From the NCBI GenBank assembly GCA_016858145.1, contig JAEHOE010000153.1, positions 186,001 through 250,000 of the forward strand: a stretch of 64,000 bases of DNA, read 5' to 3'. A program made the translations under genes and the position numbers. The notes beneath the pieces were generated by a model. That model saw only the letters and a list, made by a program, of their open reading frames with translations. It ran no database searches and was not told where the DNA came from. This document shows positions 1 to 13,891 of the stretch, piece by piece (the first letter of the stretch is position 1; the number at the start of each line of letters is the position of its first letter). The DNA is from Edaphochlamys debaryana (lineage: Eukaryota; Chlorophyta; Chlorophyceae; Chlamydomonadales).

Positions 1-121
1 CCTTGGCTGCTTGCCGGCGGAGTGCTCCGCACACCATAGGGGTGATCTTCACAGTACTGGGATGCGGAGCTGCAGAGGGCTTGCTCCGTCGGATATCCGG
101 TGCTGAAGCATAGGGGAGGAC

Positions 122-3100
122 ATGTCCCGGCTAGCTGGCCACGGAACTCGGCCCGCGCCTGACCGCTGCACTCCTTTGACCGGTGCCAGCGACAGCCCCA
201 AAGCAGGGCTCGAGCCCCTGCAATCATACATGCACGCATCGCAGCAGCATCGCAGGTTCAGTCCCTGCACCTTTGGACGCCAACCAGGTTACACCCATCC
301 TCGTCCCCGTTTTACACAAGCAGCCCTGAACCCATCCTCGAACTTGCTAACGCCTGCTGCGCAGGGCCAGTGTCCCGAGGACCGGCTCACGGCCCATCTG
401 GCCGAGCACGGTTACAAGGACGAGCACCCGGATTACGGCATTGACGACACCAATGACTCACTCTTCTCGCTTTTCACGCTGCTGGCGAACACCGCCGGGG
501 CGGGCGCGGGCGGCGTGGGGGCGGGCGGCGGGCCGCCGTCGCTGGGTCTGGGGGCGGCGGGTGCTGCACCCGCGGCGCTGGCAGTGGCGGCAGCTAATCT
601 GCAGAAGGTATGTCCACTCGGGCACCCAGGAGACGGGGCCGAGGCCACTAGGTGCCTCGCGGTGGGCCGTGGGCGTCCGCCCACGATTCCTCAAAGGGCA
701 CCTTGCTCTGTCCGGTGGCTTTGCCTCGGCAGGGGATGAGCCGGCTGGGGAAGGCACCGAGCACCGAGCTTCTGAGGGCGCCGTAGACCCAGGGTTCGTA
801 AGAACCTGGTCTGTCTTTCACCTCAATCCCTGGGCCCCATCACCGTTCCCTTGTTTCGCCAGGCGACCCTGTCCATGCTGGAAACGGTTCAGGAGCAGCG
901 GCTGGAGGCGGTGCAGGTGGGACGTGCGTAACACGTGGCACGTAGCACGTAGCGCACGTGGGGAAAGGACGGCTAGGGAGCACGTGTGGGGGGCGCACGG
1001 GGTCGTGGCGCCGCAGCCGAGGGCTGGGCAGGGGGATTTCGCAGGGGAGGGGTAAACCGCTGCGGTTGCGCCGGCGCGTGCTGGGAATATGGACCTGCGG
1101 GATGCGCTTGAAATGACGGTCAGGTGTCAGAGGGCGCGTGCATTGAACAGGAATAGGAAGCAGGCTCGGGGCCGGGTCTTCGCATCTCACACGGCTCGGG
1201 GAGCTCCTTAAGACAAGCATTCGCACTCTCCCCGGTGCAGGCCGCAGCGGCTGCCGCTGCCGGGGTGGCCACGTCAGCACCCGCGCCCGCACCCGCGCCC
1301 TACGCCACCCCACCGCCGCCCCCATCCTCCACGTCCCCACCGCGGCGGCGGCAGCACCTGGCGCCCCCCATCGTCCTGGGACGTCTGGCGGGCAACCCGG
1401 CGGCGGCGCTGGCGGCGGGGGCGGCGGCGCTGCCAGAGCTGCAGCTGGCGTCCGATCTGGGTCGGCGGCTGTGGATCTCGGCACTGGCGGGGTCTGCGCC
1501 GTTGGGCTACCTGGCCGCCACCATGCCCACCATGCCGGACAGGTGCGTGACGTGTCACGTGTACGGCAGCTATACATACCTGTCTGCAGCTTCACACGTC
1601 TCGACCGGTGCACAGGAGCCGGTGTCTCAAAAGCTCACAACGGGATAGGGTGCTCTAGGGGGCTGTGCCGACCCTCAGACTCTGCTGCTTCACCCGCAGA
1701 CGCCTGATGATGACGCTGCTGTGGCAGTGCGCCGTGCCCATGCCCCGGGCCGCCTGGTTCATTCGCATCCTCTACACCCACGTCGCACGGCACACCCTGC
1801 GCCCCCTGCCGCCGCCGCCGCCCCTTCCGCCGCCGAGCGGCGGCGCGGGCGGGGGCGGAGGGCCCGGCGGCGGCGGTCCGGGGGGACCGCCCGGTGGTGG
1901 GGGTCCGGGGCCGTCGGTGTTTGCGAGTGGCGGCTCTGCTGCTGCGGCGGCCGCTGCGGCAGCCGGCGCACAGGTGAGTGAAGCCGAGGGCGCGAATGGG
2001 AGCAACAATGCTGGTAATGGAAACGGAGCGGGCGAGGGGCGAGGGGCGTGGGGTACGGGCACACGGGGGACTCTTCGGGTCGGGCGAGTGTACCGTTTGC
2101 AGGTGACGCCAGCACAGCCCGAGCCGTGCCCCGGTCGTATCTTGCTGCTGGCCATGCAGGCCGCGTCAGCTGCCATGGCGGCAAGCAGGGCGAGCATGTG
2201 GACGGAGAACATCCTCGCTCAGATGGACCTCCAGCTGGCAGCTGCCGCCGCCGCCGAGGCCGGCGGCTCCGCCGGCGGCGGCCCCAGTGCCGCCAGCGCC
2301 CTCGGGGGGGCAAACCGCGTTACCAGCCCTTCCCTGCCGCCACCCACACCACTCGACTACCCCAGCGCCACCTCCCCAACCGCCGCCAGCCCTGACTGGC
2401 TCCTGCTGACGGGAGACGACAGCTTGCGGGCTGACGGCGGCGGAGCTGGCGGCGGCGCCGCCGCCGACCCCCGGGCACGGCTCTTGGACTACCAGCCGGG
2501 GTCCCCCGTGTTGTACTTCGCGCGGCTGGCGGGCGCGACGTTCCTGGATGGGTTGTTGGACACGGGCAAGCTGGCGGAGTGGGCGGCGGGGCAGCTGGCG
2601 GCGGTGACCTTATCGCTGGCGGCGCCCCTGCCGCCGCCGCCCCCGCCGCCGCCCAGTGCTGCGCCGACTCCGCCTGTGCCTGGCGGCGGGATGGGCGCCG
2701 CTGCTGCGGCCGCTGCTGCTGCTGCTGCGGCGGCGGCGGCGGCGGCTGCCGCCGCTGGCGGCAGCGGGGCGGCGGGGTCCGGCGGCGGGCGGCAGTTGAC
2801 GGCAACTGACCAGTTGAGGGCCCAGGTTGCGTTGCAGTTGGTTCTGGCCTGCCTGTTCGACCTGGCGCAATCCCAACTGCACGTACGGCGGTTAGTTGAC
2901 GCCACGCTCGAGCTCCTCATGGCGGCGCGCAGCGCCGCCCCGCCGCCAGCCCTCGCTGCCGCTGGCGGCGCCGCCACCGGCGCCGCTGCCGGCGGCGGCG
3001 GCGGGCCCGCCGACGGCAACGCTGCCGTGGCTGTGTCATCGCCGGCGCTCAGCCCCACCCCCGGGCCCCTTTCTCCCACCGGCGCCAACGCGCCGTCGCC

Positions 3101-6100
3101 CTTCCAGCCCACCTTCTCGAACGCGGCGGCGGCGGCAGGCGTGCCCGTCGGCATCGCTAACGCCGGCGGCGTATCCACGGGCGGGCTGGATCCATCTGTG
3201 ATCCGCATGGCCCTCGACGCTTTGGAGGGCTTTGCGACGCACGCGGCGGCGGCGGTGGTGTCGATGGATTCATTGCTCCTCCTGGTGCGAGCCCTGCGGC
3301 AGCCCTGGCCGTGCGACGGCGGCGGGGCTGACGGCGGCGACGGTGCCGACGGCGGCGACGGTGCCGACGGCGGCGGCGGCTGCCCCCGGCGACGGGCGCT
3401 GGCGGACCGGCTGGCGTCGGTCCACGCGGGGCTCGCCACCTCCGTCAACACGCGGTAGGGTGGCGGGGTGGGACCAGCGCATGGTCAGCGCAGGGCTGCG
3501 TGAGGGCTGTACCGGTGCCTGTCCCCGGTTTCCGTCGTCACAGGTGCCTGCTTGTGCGTGGTCATACCACTAGCGGGTGCTAAACTTAGGCCGTGTCTCG
3601 TGCTTCTTGCGGGCTGTTCCTCATAGGCTGCTGTCATTCAACGCCGTCTCTGCACTCCGCGACTTGGACCGGGCGTCGGCGGCAGGGGACGTGGATTCCG
3701 GTATTAAAACGCTGGCTTCAGCAGCCGGCGGCTCGGACTTCCCGCGCCCCGCCGCCGCCGTGCAGCTCTTGGCGGACTGGGCCGTCGGCCTACCCGTGCT
3801 GCCGCCGCCAGCGCTCGTGCCGCAGCCGGCGGCGGCGGCAGCAGCGTCCTCGTCAGCAGCGGCGGCCGAGGACTTGGCGTCACGCGCTGACTCTGCGGAT
3901 CTGGCGCTGCCGTGCCGTACGGTGTACGCGTGCCGCGTGCTGCCGAGGTTGGCGGCGGAGGTGCGGAGGTGTCGGGCCGAGGCAGCGGCGGCGGCAGCGC
4001 GGGGGCTGCCGCCGCCGCCGCTGGCGACCGTTGTCAGCACCGGCGGCGCTGGCGCAGGGCTGGCGGGAGGGCCGCCTGTACTGACGGGGCTGCGGGGCTT
4101 GGGCACTGGCGGTGGCGCGGCGGCGGGTGGCGGCGGCGGGCCGGGGCTGGGTACGGGTCGGGCCGGCGGTGCGGGCGCACCTGGCGGCGGCGGCGTTGGC
4201 GCGGGGGCTGACGGTGGCTCAGGCGAGCCAGTGCTCCAGGTGAGGCTGTGCCTGCTACCTGCATGAGAGTCATTGCCTTCTCCTTGATAGCAGCTTCCTT
4301 TCCGCGACCTCTGGGGGGCGACCGGGGGTAAAGATGGCCTTTTGTCCGCATGCCGACAAGACCCGCAACTCCCGCCGGCCATGCCTTCCCGCAGAGCGCC
4401 ATTGTGCGGTGGCTTCTCAGCCGCCCGGGGCCCTGGCGCAGCTCCCCAGACAGCTCCAACAGCCCCTCAGCTGCCGCCCCATCGGCAGCGGCGGCCGGGG
4501 CAGCAGGGTCAGGATCAGCTTCCGCCGCTGCTGCGTGTGGCAGCGGCACCGCCGCCGCCAGCGGCGCCAGCTGGGACGACCTGTACCTCCGCCGCACCGT
4601 TCAACTGCTCGTTTGCATGACTGAGGTTGGCGTCTTTTCGCCTGCCACATACGTACAGCGGTTACTTGTGGACGGCGTCTTCTCGGCCGCGGCCGCCGCT
4701 GCGGCGGCCGCAGCAGCGCCGCCGCCAGGCTCCTCCGCCGCCGCCTTCGCCGCCGCCCTGGCTGATTCATCCATTGCGCCGCCACTGGCGGGACCAGCTG
4801 GGCCCGACAGCGACGGCCCGCTCGGCGACGGTATCTACGGCTTGTACGGTGGCAGCAACACGGCAGATCTGGCGGCTCTGGCGTCGTACCTGCAGCACCT
4901 GCACCCGACGTTAGTCATCCTGCTGGACGAGCAGGCGGCGGCGGCGACGGCGGCGCGGCCTGGCGGCCGACGCATGCTGGGCGCCGGAGCGCAGGGCGCC
5001 CTCCGCGGCGCCGCCGGCGGGCCCAACGTCGCCGCCAGCTTGCTGGCGGGGCCGGCCTACGGCCGAACCCGGAAGAGCCTCCTCTCGCTGGCCCGAATGG
5101 CCTGTCTCCTCCCCGGACATGCAGTCAACGGCGAAGGCCGGCGGCGGCGGAAGCGGCGACGCGTGCTCAGAACGGAAGGCGGGGTCGGGACAGCGGGGTC
5201 GGGCGCCGCCGCCGTCGCTGGCAGCATGGCGGACGGTCCGGAGGCCAAGCGCCGGCGGGGCAGCGGCGCCGCCACGTCGCCAGGGGACGGCTCGCCCGGC
5301 TCCTCGGCAGCGGCTGGCGGCACCGCAAGCCCCGGCGGCGCCGCCAGTACGTCACCCCTCACCGCCGCCACCACCGGAGCGGATCTAGGCCCCCTGGACC
5401 GAGTCCTGGCGGCAGCTGTGCGGTCGTTAGAATCGTTGACATTCCTGAGCGCAGGCACCGCCACCCGGGGTCGCGCCCCTGTCGCCGCCGGCAGGCTCGG
5501 CTCCGCACGGACGGCATCCCCGGGCCGGCCGGCCTCGCCCGGGCCCCCCGCGTCTCCACCGTTGCCTCCGCCCTCCTCCCCCGGGCTCAACTTCTCGCCT
5601 AGCCCCGCCGCATCCCCGCCGCCGCCTGACGTGGGCGCGGATGGTATGGAAGTCGACGGCGCCGGCGGTGGCGCCTCGACCGCCGCCGCCGCGGCTCGAC
5701 GGTTGGCGGCGGCGGCGGCATCAACCGCCAACCGCCGTGGCTCGGAAACCGACCTCATGGCGGAGGTCCGGCGATTGCGGCCGTGGCAGCAGCGGTTGGT
5801 GGCGGCGGCGGTCTGCCGTCACGTGAATGCCGTGCTGACGTCAGCGCACCTGCCTGCCGTACCGTTCGGCGCCACGGCTGTGCCGCCGGCGTTTCCGTCG
5901 GCCTACGTCAGGGCCTGTGCTGCGACGGCCCTGGCCACCCCCGCCAAGCTCCCCAGCACGGCGGGTGGCGGCGGCGGCGGCGGTAGCGGCGCAGAGCCCT
6001 CGTCGCCGACGGCCGCTGGGGCGGCGGGCGGCGGCGCGGGGCCGGGAAGGTGCAGTGCAGTACGGTACGGCGACACGTGGCTCATGAGGTAAGCCCATGG

Positions 6101-9100
6101 ACTAGCAGCGTGCCGGCAATACGGTCCCACAACACGCGTACTCCACACTCCACGCTGCTCCCTTGCTCAGCATCCCCGCAATACATCGGTAGCACCATGC
6201 GCTTCCAACCAAAAGCACGGCGTCCGCCCAGCCCAACCGCCCTCGTGCCCGTGTCGCAGGTGCCTCGCTCTGCTGGACTGCTGCCAAGCCTGGCACACGG
6301 CCCCGCAGCTCCTCCTGCACCTCTCCTGCCTCCACGCCGAGGCGGTGGGGCAGTGGGCCACCGCCGCCGCCTCCACGCCAGCGGGCGCGGCGGCGGCGGC
6401 GGCACTCGAGGGCGACGGCCCGGCGGCAGCAGGCGGCGCGGGGGCAGGCGGCGGCGGTGGGGGGTCGCTGCTGTGGCACCGGCTGAGGCTGCAGCCGGGC
6501 GTGGTGCTGGCGGCACTCGAGTCCATGGCCGGGAGGTGAGCGCGCGCTTGCCCTTCCCTGCCCGCCCCCGCCCTTCCTCTGCCCCTCCGCTGATCCGAGG
6601 TATAAGCAGGAGCAGCCCTTCCGGTTGTCGTGGCGCGTGAACCCGCAATACACGCTTCAAACGGCCCCTCCCTCCCGGGTCCTGGCCCGCCTCAGGCTGG
6701 TCGCCGCGGGGCTCCTGGTGCCCTGCCTGGACGCCCTCAGCTCCTGGGCCCTGCGCTACGGCGCGCAGCCGGGGCCCGGCCGCCGCCACCTGGCCCGCGC
6801 CGTACAGGCGGCGGGCGTGCTGGCGGCGGCGGGCGTGGCGGTGGAGGCGCCGGGCGTCAAGATTTGGTGGGAGAGGTGAGCCAAGGTCTCCAGGAGAAGG
6901 GCTGTGCGGGGCCGAGGGACCCACCAGGGCGTTGGGTTGGGCGGCCACGACTGGTACCAGTACGTTCGTCTTTCCCTCCGTTACACTGACTCATCGTTTG
7001 CATGCTGCCCCATGTGTTTGGCCGCTCGCACAGGCTTCAGAAGCAGGACCCCAACCACTGGATCATAGCGGATCTGACGCCGTACGTATCCTCTCTGGCG
7101 GCGGCGGGCGCGTCTTCGCCCGGCGCCTCCGCCGGCGGCACCGCCGCTGGTGCCAGCTCCCCGACGGCAGCGCCCGGCGCCGCCGGCCCTGCGGCGACGG
7201 GGCCGCCGCCGCTGGGGCTGCCGCAGCCGCGGCAGCAGCTGGCCAGGCTGGCGGAGGTGGCAGCACAGCAGCTGTCGGGGGCGCGCAGCGGCGGCAGCGG
7301 CGGCGGCGGCGCCCACGGGCCACAGGCGCGTTGGCGCATGGCCGTGGAGGCGTGTGCGCCGCTGGCGGCGGCGCTGGTTGGCATGGTCCTCGGGATTGGC
7401 GCTGGCGGCGGCGGCGGCGGGCGAGGGTGCGGCAGCCCAACGGCGGCAAGCCCTAACGGCGACGGCAGTGGCGGCGGCGGCGGTGCTGACGTGGACCCGG
7501 CGGACCGACTGCGGGCGGCGGCGCGGCAGGCAGGCCGCGGCCTGGCGGCGCTGTCCAGCGGTGGCGGCGGCGGCGAGGAGCCCCTCTTGGTCCCTGTGGC
7601 GGCGGCCGTGGCGGCGTGGGTGCGCTGCTGCTGCTTGGCCGTCATCGCGCGCACCGCTGGCGGCGGCGGCGGCGGCGGCGGCTCACCGGCAGGGCCGGGG
7701 TCACGCACGGCGGCGCCGTCGCTGCGGGGTTCGTCCATGGCTTGGGCCGTTGCCGGCGGGGGCATGATGCTGTGCCTCGAGGCCCTCCGCCAGGAGCTGA
7801 GCGCCGTCCCGACAGGCAGCGCCGGCGGCTCTGGCCCCGTGGACCAGCGGGTACAGCGCGCGTTCCTGGCGGCGGCGGCGGCGGCCCTGTCGGACCCGGC
7901 GGCGGCTGCAGCCGACGCTGGCGCCGCGTTCGCAGACGCCACGGCCAGCGGCTCGGGCAGGGGCCAGAGCTCCCCGCAGAGAGGGCGAGCAGGGGGCGTC
8001 GCGCCCCCCGGTGCCAGTGGGCCCGCCGCCGCGGCGGCGACGCAGGACGGCGTGCTCCGCCTCGTCCTGACGGCGGTGTCGTACGGCCATGTCGTACTGG
8101 CGGATGTCGTAACGTTGCTCTGCTACGACGCCGGCGGCGGTGCAGGCGGCGGCGCGGGGCGGGGCGGTGGCGGTGGTGGCGGACTGTCCTGGAACCTGCC
8201 CGCCTGCCGCAGGGCGCTGCTGGGGCCGCCGCCGGGCCCGCCGGGTGGATCTTGTCGTGCCGAGGCTGCCGTACGGTTTCGGATCCAGGCGTTGCTGCCG
8301 TTGGATCTGGTCTGGGGATGCCTGTCGGACATGCTGCCTCGGGCCACGCTGCTTGCACCCGAGGGCGGCGGCGGCGAGGGCGGCAGCGAGCTCCCCGCCG
8401 ACGAGGTGCTACGGGACACTGCATCAGCACTAGTGTCGTACGCACCCGTACGGCACAGCCTGATGTCGGACCCGCGCACGCTGCACGAGCGGCTGTGCTC
8501 GCCGGCTGGGGTGCAGGCGGCGGCGGGGCTGCTCGCAGGCCTGCCGCCGCCGCCGCCGCCACCCTCCGCCGCCGCGGGCGCATCAACCGCCGACGGCGGG
8601 GACGGCGGCGGCGCGGCGGCGCCGTCGCTTCGTCTTCCACAGCGGCTCGTTGCCCTCTCCTTGGCCTCGGGCCAGCTGATGCATCTTGCGAGCGTTGCGG
8701 CGTACGAGGCCGCCCAAAACCTCGAGTCGGACGGGCTGTTGGCGGCGGCGCTGGTCTGCCTGGAGCCCACGTGCTTCGCCTCCCACTGGCTCTTACTAAG
8801 GCTGCTGGTGGACGAGCAGGCCCTGCTGGCGGCGGCGGCTGGCGGCAGTTGGGGCCGGGGGCGCGGCATCCGTGAGGCTCTTGAGGCGGCAGTCGCACCG
8901 CCGTCTTCCGCCGACGGCAGCGGGCCAGGTGCGTCCCCGAGCAAGGCACTCTTGTCGTGAACATGTTGTGTTGAGGCCCCAGCCTTATGCCTGCCATCGC
9001 CCCGGCGACCCTCCCTATCTGACCCCTGACCCCCCATCGGCCCTCCCCACGGCAGGCCGCGACGGCGGCAGCTCCGGCGTCGGCGGCTTCGGCAGCGGGC

Positions 9101-11694
9101 GCAGCGGCGGCGGCGGCGGCGGCGGCCTGGGCGGCGGCGGCGCCGAGCTTCGCTCCGCCGACAAGGCCCTGTGCGACGCCGCCCTTCTGGCGCTGCTAGC
9201 GGCGCCGTCGCGCTCGGAGCTGTACGCCGAGATGGCCTGGCAGCTGGGCCGGGGCGTGGGGGACTATCTGCTCAAGTCCACGGACTGGCTGCTGCAGGTG
9301 GGCTACAGCTTGGGTTTGGTGGGCTAAGGCTGGGGCTTGGTGGGCTGGATGTGGGCTTGGGTGGGCCTGGGGTGGGCCTGGGGTGGGCTTGGGCTGGACA
9401 GGGTGGGCCGGCAGGGGGCTGCGCCACCAACCCGGCACTCAGTGCAGCAGCTGACGTGACTCCTGCCGTGCGCGCACTGCAGGACCGGAAAGGCGAGCAA
9501 CTACTCGGCCACGCCAGCCTCTCCCAGCTCGTGTCCCGCTTGGGCCGCAACCGCCCCGCCGGCTCGGCGGCGGCCGGTGGCGACGGCGCCGCCGCCGCCG
9601 CCGCTGTGGCCGCCGCCGCCCGCGGCCTCGACCTGGCGGGGCCGTCGGGCCCACCTCCCTTCGCCGTAGAAACGGCTGTCGCAGATCTCGCCTTGGCCGG
9701 GCTGTACAAGGCCGGCAGCATACGGCAAAAAGAGTTCGCAGGCGAGCTCGTGCGACAGCTGGTACGGATGGCCGATGCGGTACGGCGTGCGGCATTGACG
9801 GGCGCCGGCGCCGGCGGCGCGGCTTCGTCTCTCGCCAGCGCTTCCGGTGCGTCAGCTCCCAGCGGCGGCGGGGGCGGCGGAAGCAACCTGCCGCCGCCAC
9901 CACCGCCGCCACTGCCGCCGCCGCCGCCGCTGGCGGCGTCCGGCCGCTCCCGCAGTCTGACTGGCCTCTCCTCCGTCGGACGGGATGACCAGGACGCCCT
10001 GGCGGCCGCGATGGCCGACGGCGACGGCGGCGGCGGCGGTGACGGAGGCGACGGCGGCGGCGGCGGGGGCGGTGGGCGCAAGCGGGGTGGCATGGGCTTC
10101 GGCAGCGGCCGCACGCGGCGCATGGGTGGGGGCGGGGGCGGGCTGCTGGTCCGCTCCGACTCCCGGGGCGACCTCACGGAGGCGCTGCGCATCGGCTCGC
10201 CCGCGGCCCTGCAGGTGAGGCATCCGCGTCCTGAAAGCATGCCCCTGCAGCCGCACAGCTCAACTGGCTCCCCTGGGCTTACTTGCACTCTCGCCGTCAC
10301 CCGCTGGCTTTCCTCCATCGGCTTCGCTTTGCGTGGCCGTTGTTCTCCCCCGTTTCCCGACCCCGCCCGGCCCTGCTTGGCCCCCGTCCCTGCACCCCCG
10401 CAGGTGGCCCTGTGGGTGCGCGTGCGTGTGCTCATGCCCCTGCTCCCCCTCATCTACATGGACCGAGAGGCAGACACGCGCAAGAACCTACGGGGGCAGC
10501 TCGTGCCGGCCCTGCTGCAGCTACTCGCATCGCCCCTGCTCTGGGCCGCACCCGCCGCTGGCGTTGGGGCCGCGTCCGCGCCCGCGACCGCAGTCGCGGG
10601 CGGGGCGGCGGGGCCGAGCGGGGCGGGCGGCGGGGCAGGGGCGGCGGCGGGAGGGGCGGAGGGCGAGGCCGGCGGGCAGAGCGACGCAGCGGCAGCGGCG
10701 GCCGCGGCCGCGGCGGCGGCGGCGGCGGGCGAGGCGCTCCACGAGCGGCTGCTCCACGTGCTGTGCGCGCTGCTGTGCGGGCAGTGGGCGTCGTGGCTCA
10801 AGCCCCCCGGGCTGAAGAAGCTCAAGGTCAGTGGGAGCGGCAAGGGCAGGGGTGCGCAAACGGGAGCTGCTGGGGCGGGCGTTTGCTTTGCCAGTGGGTA
10901 TCCGAGTGCGTTGCAGAAGGTCACCACGTGCGCCGAGGCTAGGCTCGACAGGGGGGCGTGGCTAGAGCGCGAGCAACTGAGGGTGCCAAGCATCTGACAC
11001 GCGGCGATAAGCGAGTGTGGTGTGGAGAGCGGGCGAGGAGGCGAGGCGTATGACGAGGCCCCCACCTGGGCCCCATCACCTTCCCCCTTCAAAAGTGCAC
11101 GCCGCCCTCTTCGTCGTACCGCAGGAGGTGCCTCCGTACGACAACGTGACTCAGCTGCTGACCGACCTGGACCAAGCCCTGGCGGCCGGGGGGGCCTCTG
11201 GCGGCGGCGGCGCCGCGGCTGTGTCCTCCCTGGGCTGGATGCGGGAGCGCATAGCCTCCACCATGCCCCTGCCCGGCGTGACGCCTCGCCAGATATTGCC
11301 TCTGCAGTCCGCCGCCGTCGCGGCGGCAGCAGGCGTTGCCGGTGGCGGCGGCGATGCAGCGGCAGCGGCCAGCGGAGGAGGCATGGCGGGGAGCGTCCCA
11401 GCGTTGGAGCTGGACCCGGCCGCCGTGCTGCCGCTAGAGTCGCTGACGCAGGTTGGAGATGTGTCGGCGCAGCCGTACAGTTATGCGATCCCGCCGGCCG
11501 CGAGCAGCCTCCGCGCGGCCACTGCATCCGCCGGCGGTGGCGACCGGGGCACGCCTAGTGCGTCCGCGGCAGGGCTCGCGCAGTCCCTGCAGCCCGGCCA
11601 GTCTCAGGGTGTGGCGGGGTTGAGCAGTGCGGCTCTGCTGGCGGGTGCGGTAAGGCTACAGCGGCAGCGGCTGACCCGCGGCGCACCTTGGTAA
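122..11694 (+). CDS. MED12: Mediator complex subunit 12 (MED12), 14-exon model
   Basis: MED12 belongs to the CDK8 kinase module of Mediator and regulates RNA polymerase II transcription in the nucleus. Exons: 122-607, 863-916, 1241-1542, 1700-1973, 2103-3454, 3627-4239, 4395-6088, 6260-6535, 6696-6875, 7034-8928, 9056-9297, 9483-10214, 10404-10826, 11125-11694. All phases join and the sum is 3030 codons plus stop. Family signals seen in order: a plant-type N-terminal block with GYK near residue 97; VPMPRAAWFIRILY near 295, the hallmark of the MED12 domain; FLDGLLDTGKLAEW near 520; a LLADWAVG block in exon 6 and RTVQLLVCMTEVGVFSP near 1095, both matching animal MED12 order; a helical C-terminal block (LWVRVRVLMPLLPLIYMD) near 2702. 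Long Ala, Gly and Pro inserts make it larger than the roughly 2200-residue family norm. The start at 122 is the first in-frame ATG, but an acceptor-like site at 362-363 leaves the first exon open. The 3' end may also continue downstream. Confidence 0.82.
9298..9410. repeat. Intronic minisatellite (GTGGGCTTGG-type) in MED12
   Basis: The intron between exons 11 and 12 consists largely of imperfect copies of GTGGGCCTGGG or GTGGGCTTGG. It explains an ORF that reads through as Gly/Leu-rich repeats but is not part of the conserved frame. Confidence 0.7.
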
Positions 11695-11860
11695 CATACA
11701 GGCCGCTACGCATTCGAGTGAGAGCGCTGTTTGGAGGGTTGAGTGGCCTGGGTTGGCCCCAAGCACGCTTAGGTACTATTGCCGCTTGGAAGGCTGTATG
11801 TCTTGACTGGAACTGTGATCGCGTGACATAGCTATGAGCTGGGGGGTCAGCATTTGTCAG

Positions 11861-13891
11861 GGGTGGAGTTCAGGTGGCGCGGGCTGAAGGAGGATGGCGC
11901 AAGGATGGCGCAAGTGCCCTCTACACTGCAACATCAGAGGATGGTACCTATGCAAGCCGGATGCAAGCTCGGCGCGTCGAGTCTGCTCTGCGTAGTTCTT
12001 TCGGTCTGCGTAGCGGAACGTCTGGCGCGTCCCGCGCACGATTGCGCAGGAACGCATCCGCGGGCGGTGTTGGTGCAGTGAAGCCCTCTCAACCAGCAGA
12101 CGCCCCGCCCGCAAGCGATTGGGCCAAAAGAGCTCTGCAAGCCGGGCTCACAGGTCGCACGCCTGCCCCAGCACGCGGCCGTTTCCCGAGTCAGTAGGGC
12201 CGCCGACGCGAGCGCCAGGACAGGAGTGCGGCCAGATGTAGGCCATGCTGAGAGCTATGCAGATGAGATCCTGGCGCAGCAGCAGGAGCTCGCCCGGGCA
12301 ATGATGACGCCGTGGGGGTGGCTTGCGCGTAGACCTCCAGCGCGCGCGTGTAGGCCATGAGCGCATGGCTCTGCACAGGCCAGAGCATCAACAAAGGGCG
12401 TTCCAAGCTCCACATCCGGAGCACCTTGGCGCCGTACATTTTGCATTTTTGGGCCGGCTTCTGCTGCCCTGGCACTGCAAAGCACATAGCTGGACGCACA
12501 ACCTTGCACACAACGCCGCTACCAACCTGAACGACGACTTTCTGCGCTATCTCCGACGAGGCTGACGCCCTGACGCGCTCTTTGGCACGTCCTCACACCC
12601 CTGACCGGCACAAGCGAAGCGTAGGTGACTAGCAGCGGCTCCTCGAAAGGTCGGAGCGGGCTGCCAACGGAGAACGCTTTTGGTCGGGCGCTGCGGACTT
12701 CTCAGGTGTGTAGCGTCCTGGCACCCAGACGAGCTCGTAGAGCTTGAGCTTATCGCCGGGCTGCGGCCAGCTCCTGGGCACGCGGGCGCGGCGGGTCCGC
12801 GGTCAGGCCAGGCGCAACGCGAGGGCTGCGCTCGCATCCAGCTGGCCTCGGCACACCGCCGTTGTGCTGGCCTTTGGCGACTGAGTTGCCTCGGGCGGGC
12901 TGGGCTTCTGACCGGCTGCTCCCCTACGCATCGCCCAGGTTCAAGTCGAGGATCCGGCCCTGGTGCGCACGCTGTGCGCCGCGGCTCGGCCGCCGCGATG
13001 CGGCAAATGGCCGCTGCTCCAAGCGTAAAGGAGCAGCGGGTCGTGGTCGACCCCGCTCTCAGCCTGCAGGTGGGTCCGCCGCGCGATGTGCTTGAGTCCT
13101 GTCCTGTAGGCTCTTCCCGGGCCTGGGTTGCTTGCGCCGGCCCGCAGCGCCTCCTAAAAGCAGCTATTTGACTGTATTGTTTGGCCTCCCGACCGCAGCT
13201 CTGGAGGGCCACTGGACTCGCACCGAAGGCGTTGAATTGCCCTCGGCAAGTCTTCTCTGCTGACCCGGACAGCGAGCCGTCGACATCGGCACCAGCTGTT
13301 GACTCGTTCGTCTTTCGCGTGCCACAACTGCCGGCCTCGGCGCAATGCTTCTACAATGGGCCCATCGATACGCTTCCGACCTACGGGCAGAACAGCGGCT
13401 TGGGGCTAGCAAGGCGGACATCAAGAGCGGTACCAGCACTACCGCCCCAGCCATTGCCTCCGCACGGCGTGAAGCAGTCGCGGAAACCCGGCACCGGGAA
13501 GGGGGCGCCCTCGGCCAGCACATCAGCGGGGACGTGGTATGACCCACAAGTCCCGCCCGCCGCGGTGGCCAGTCCCTCGGAACCGGAGGAGAGCGACCCT
13601 CTCGGTGTCCTGCTCGGGCAGTGTCCACGGAGACTGCGGACACGGCAGCGGAAGGTCCTGCGGGCGGAGCTGGTCCTCTTCTGGGAGGAGCGGACGATAT
13701 CCTTGCGGGGGCTCCAACTCCAACGAGGCGCCTCCAACGCCGTGTCACAAGACCAGCCCCTTGAGCAGCAGGACGGCGGGTCTCTGGGCGGCGGCTCGAC
13801 GAGCTCCGGGACGAGCTTCGGGGCACAGCAGTTCGACAAGAACGGGCAGCCCCTGTCACCATCCTCACCCTTGTCGGAGTGGCGCGGGTGA
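11861..13891 (+). other. Coding-like exons downstream of MED12, unresolved model
   Basis: This stretch holds segments that look protein-coding but that I could not assemble fully. Segment 11861-12153 is open, with an acidic and Ser/Ala/Arg-rich reading (SEDGTYASRMQARR). It joins in phase to 12224-12311 (HAESYADEILAQQQELARAM) across a 70-base GT-AG intron, and then to 12379-12564 across a 67-base intron. Further segments at about 12680-13069 and 13199-13891 are open with splice-like borders (donor 13070, acceptor 13197-13198). The final MED12 codons contain a donor-like GTAACA whose phase fits the acceptor at 11859-11860, so these may be C-terminal MED12 exons. They could instead be a separate gene of unknown function. 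No family is recognised. Confidence 0.35.

Noticed and set aside
2489..3451. Minus-strand Ala/Pro-rich open frame opposite MED12
   Set aside because: It mirrors GCC/GGC repeats of the MED12 exon. No family signal or splice support was found.
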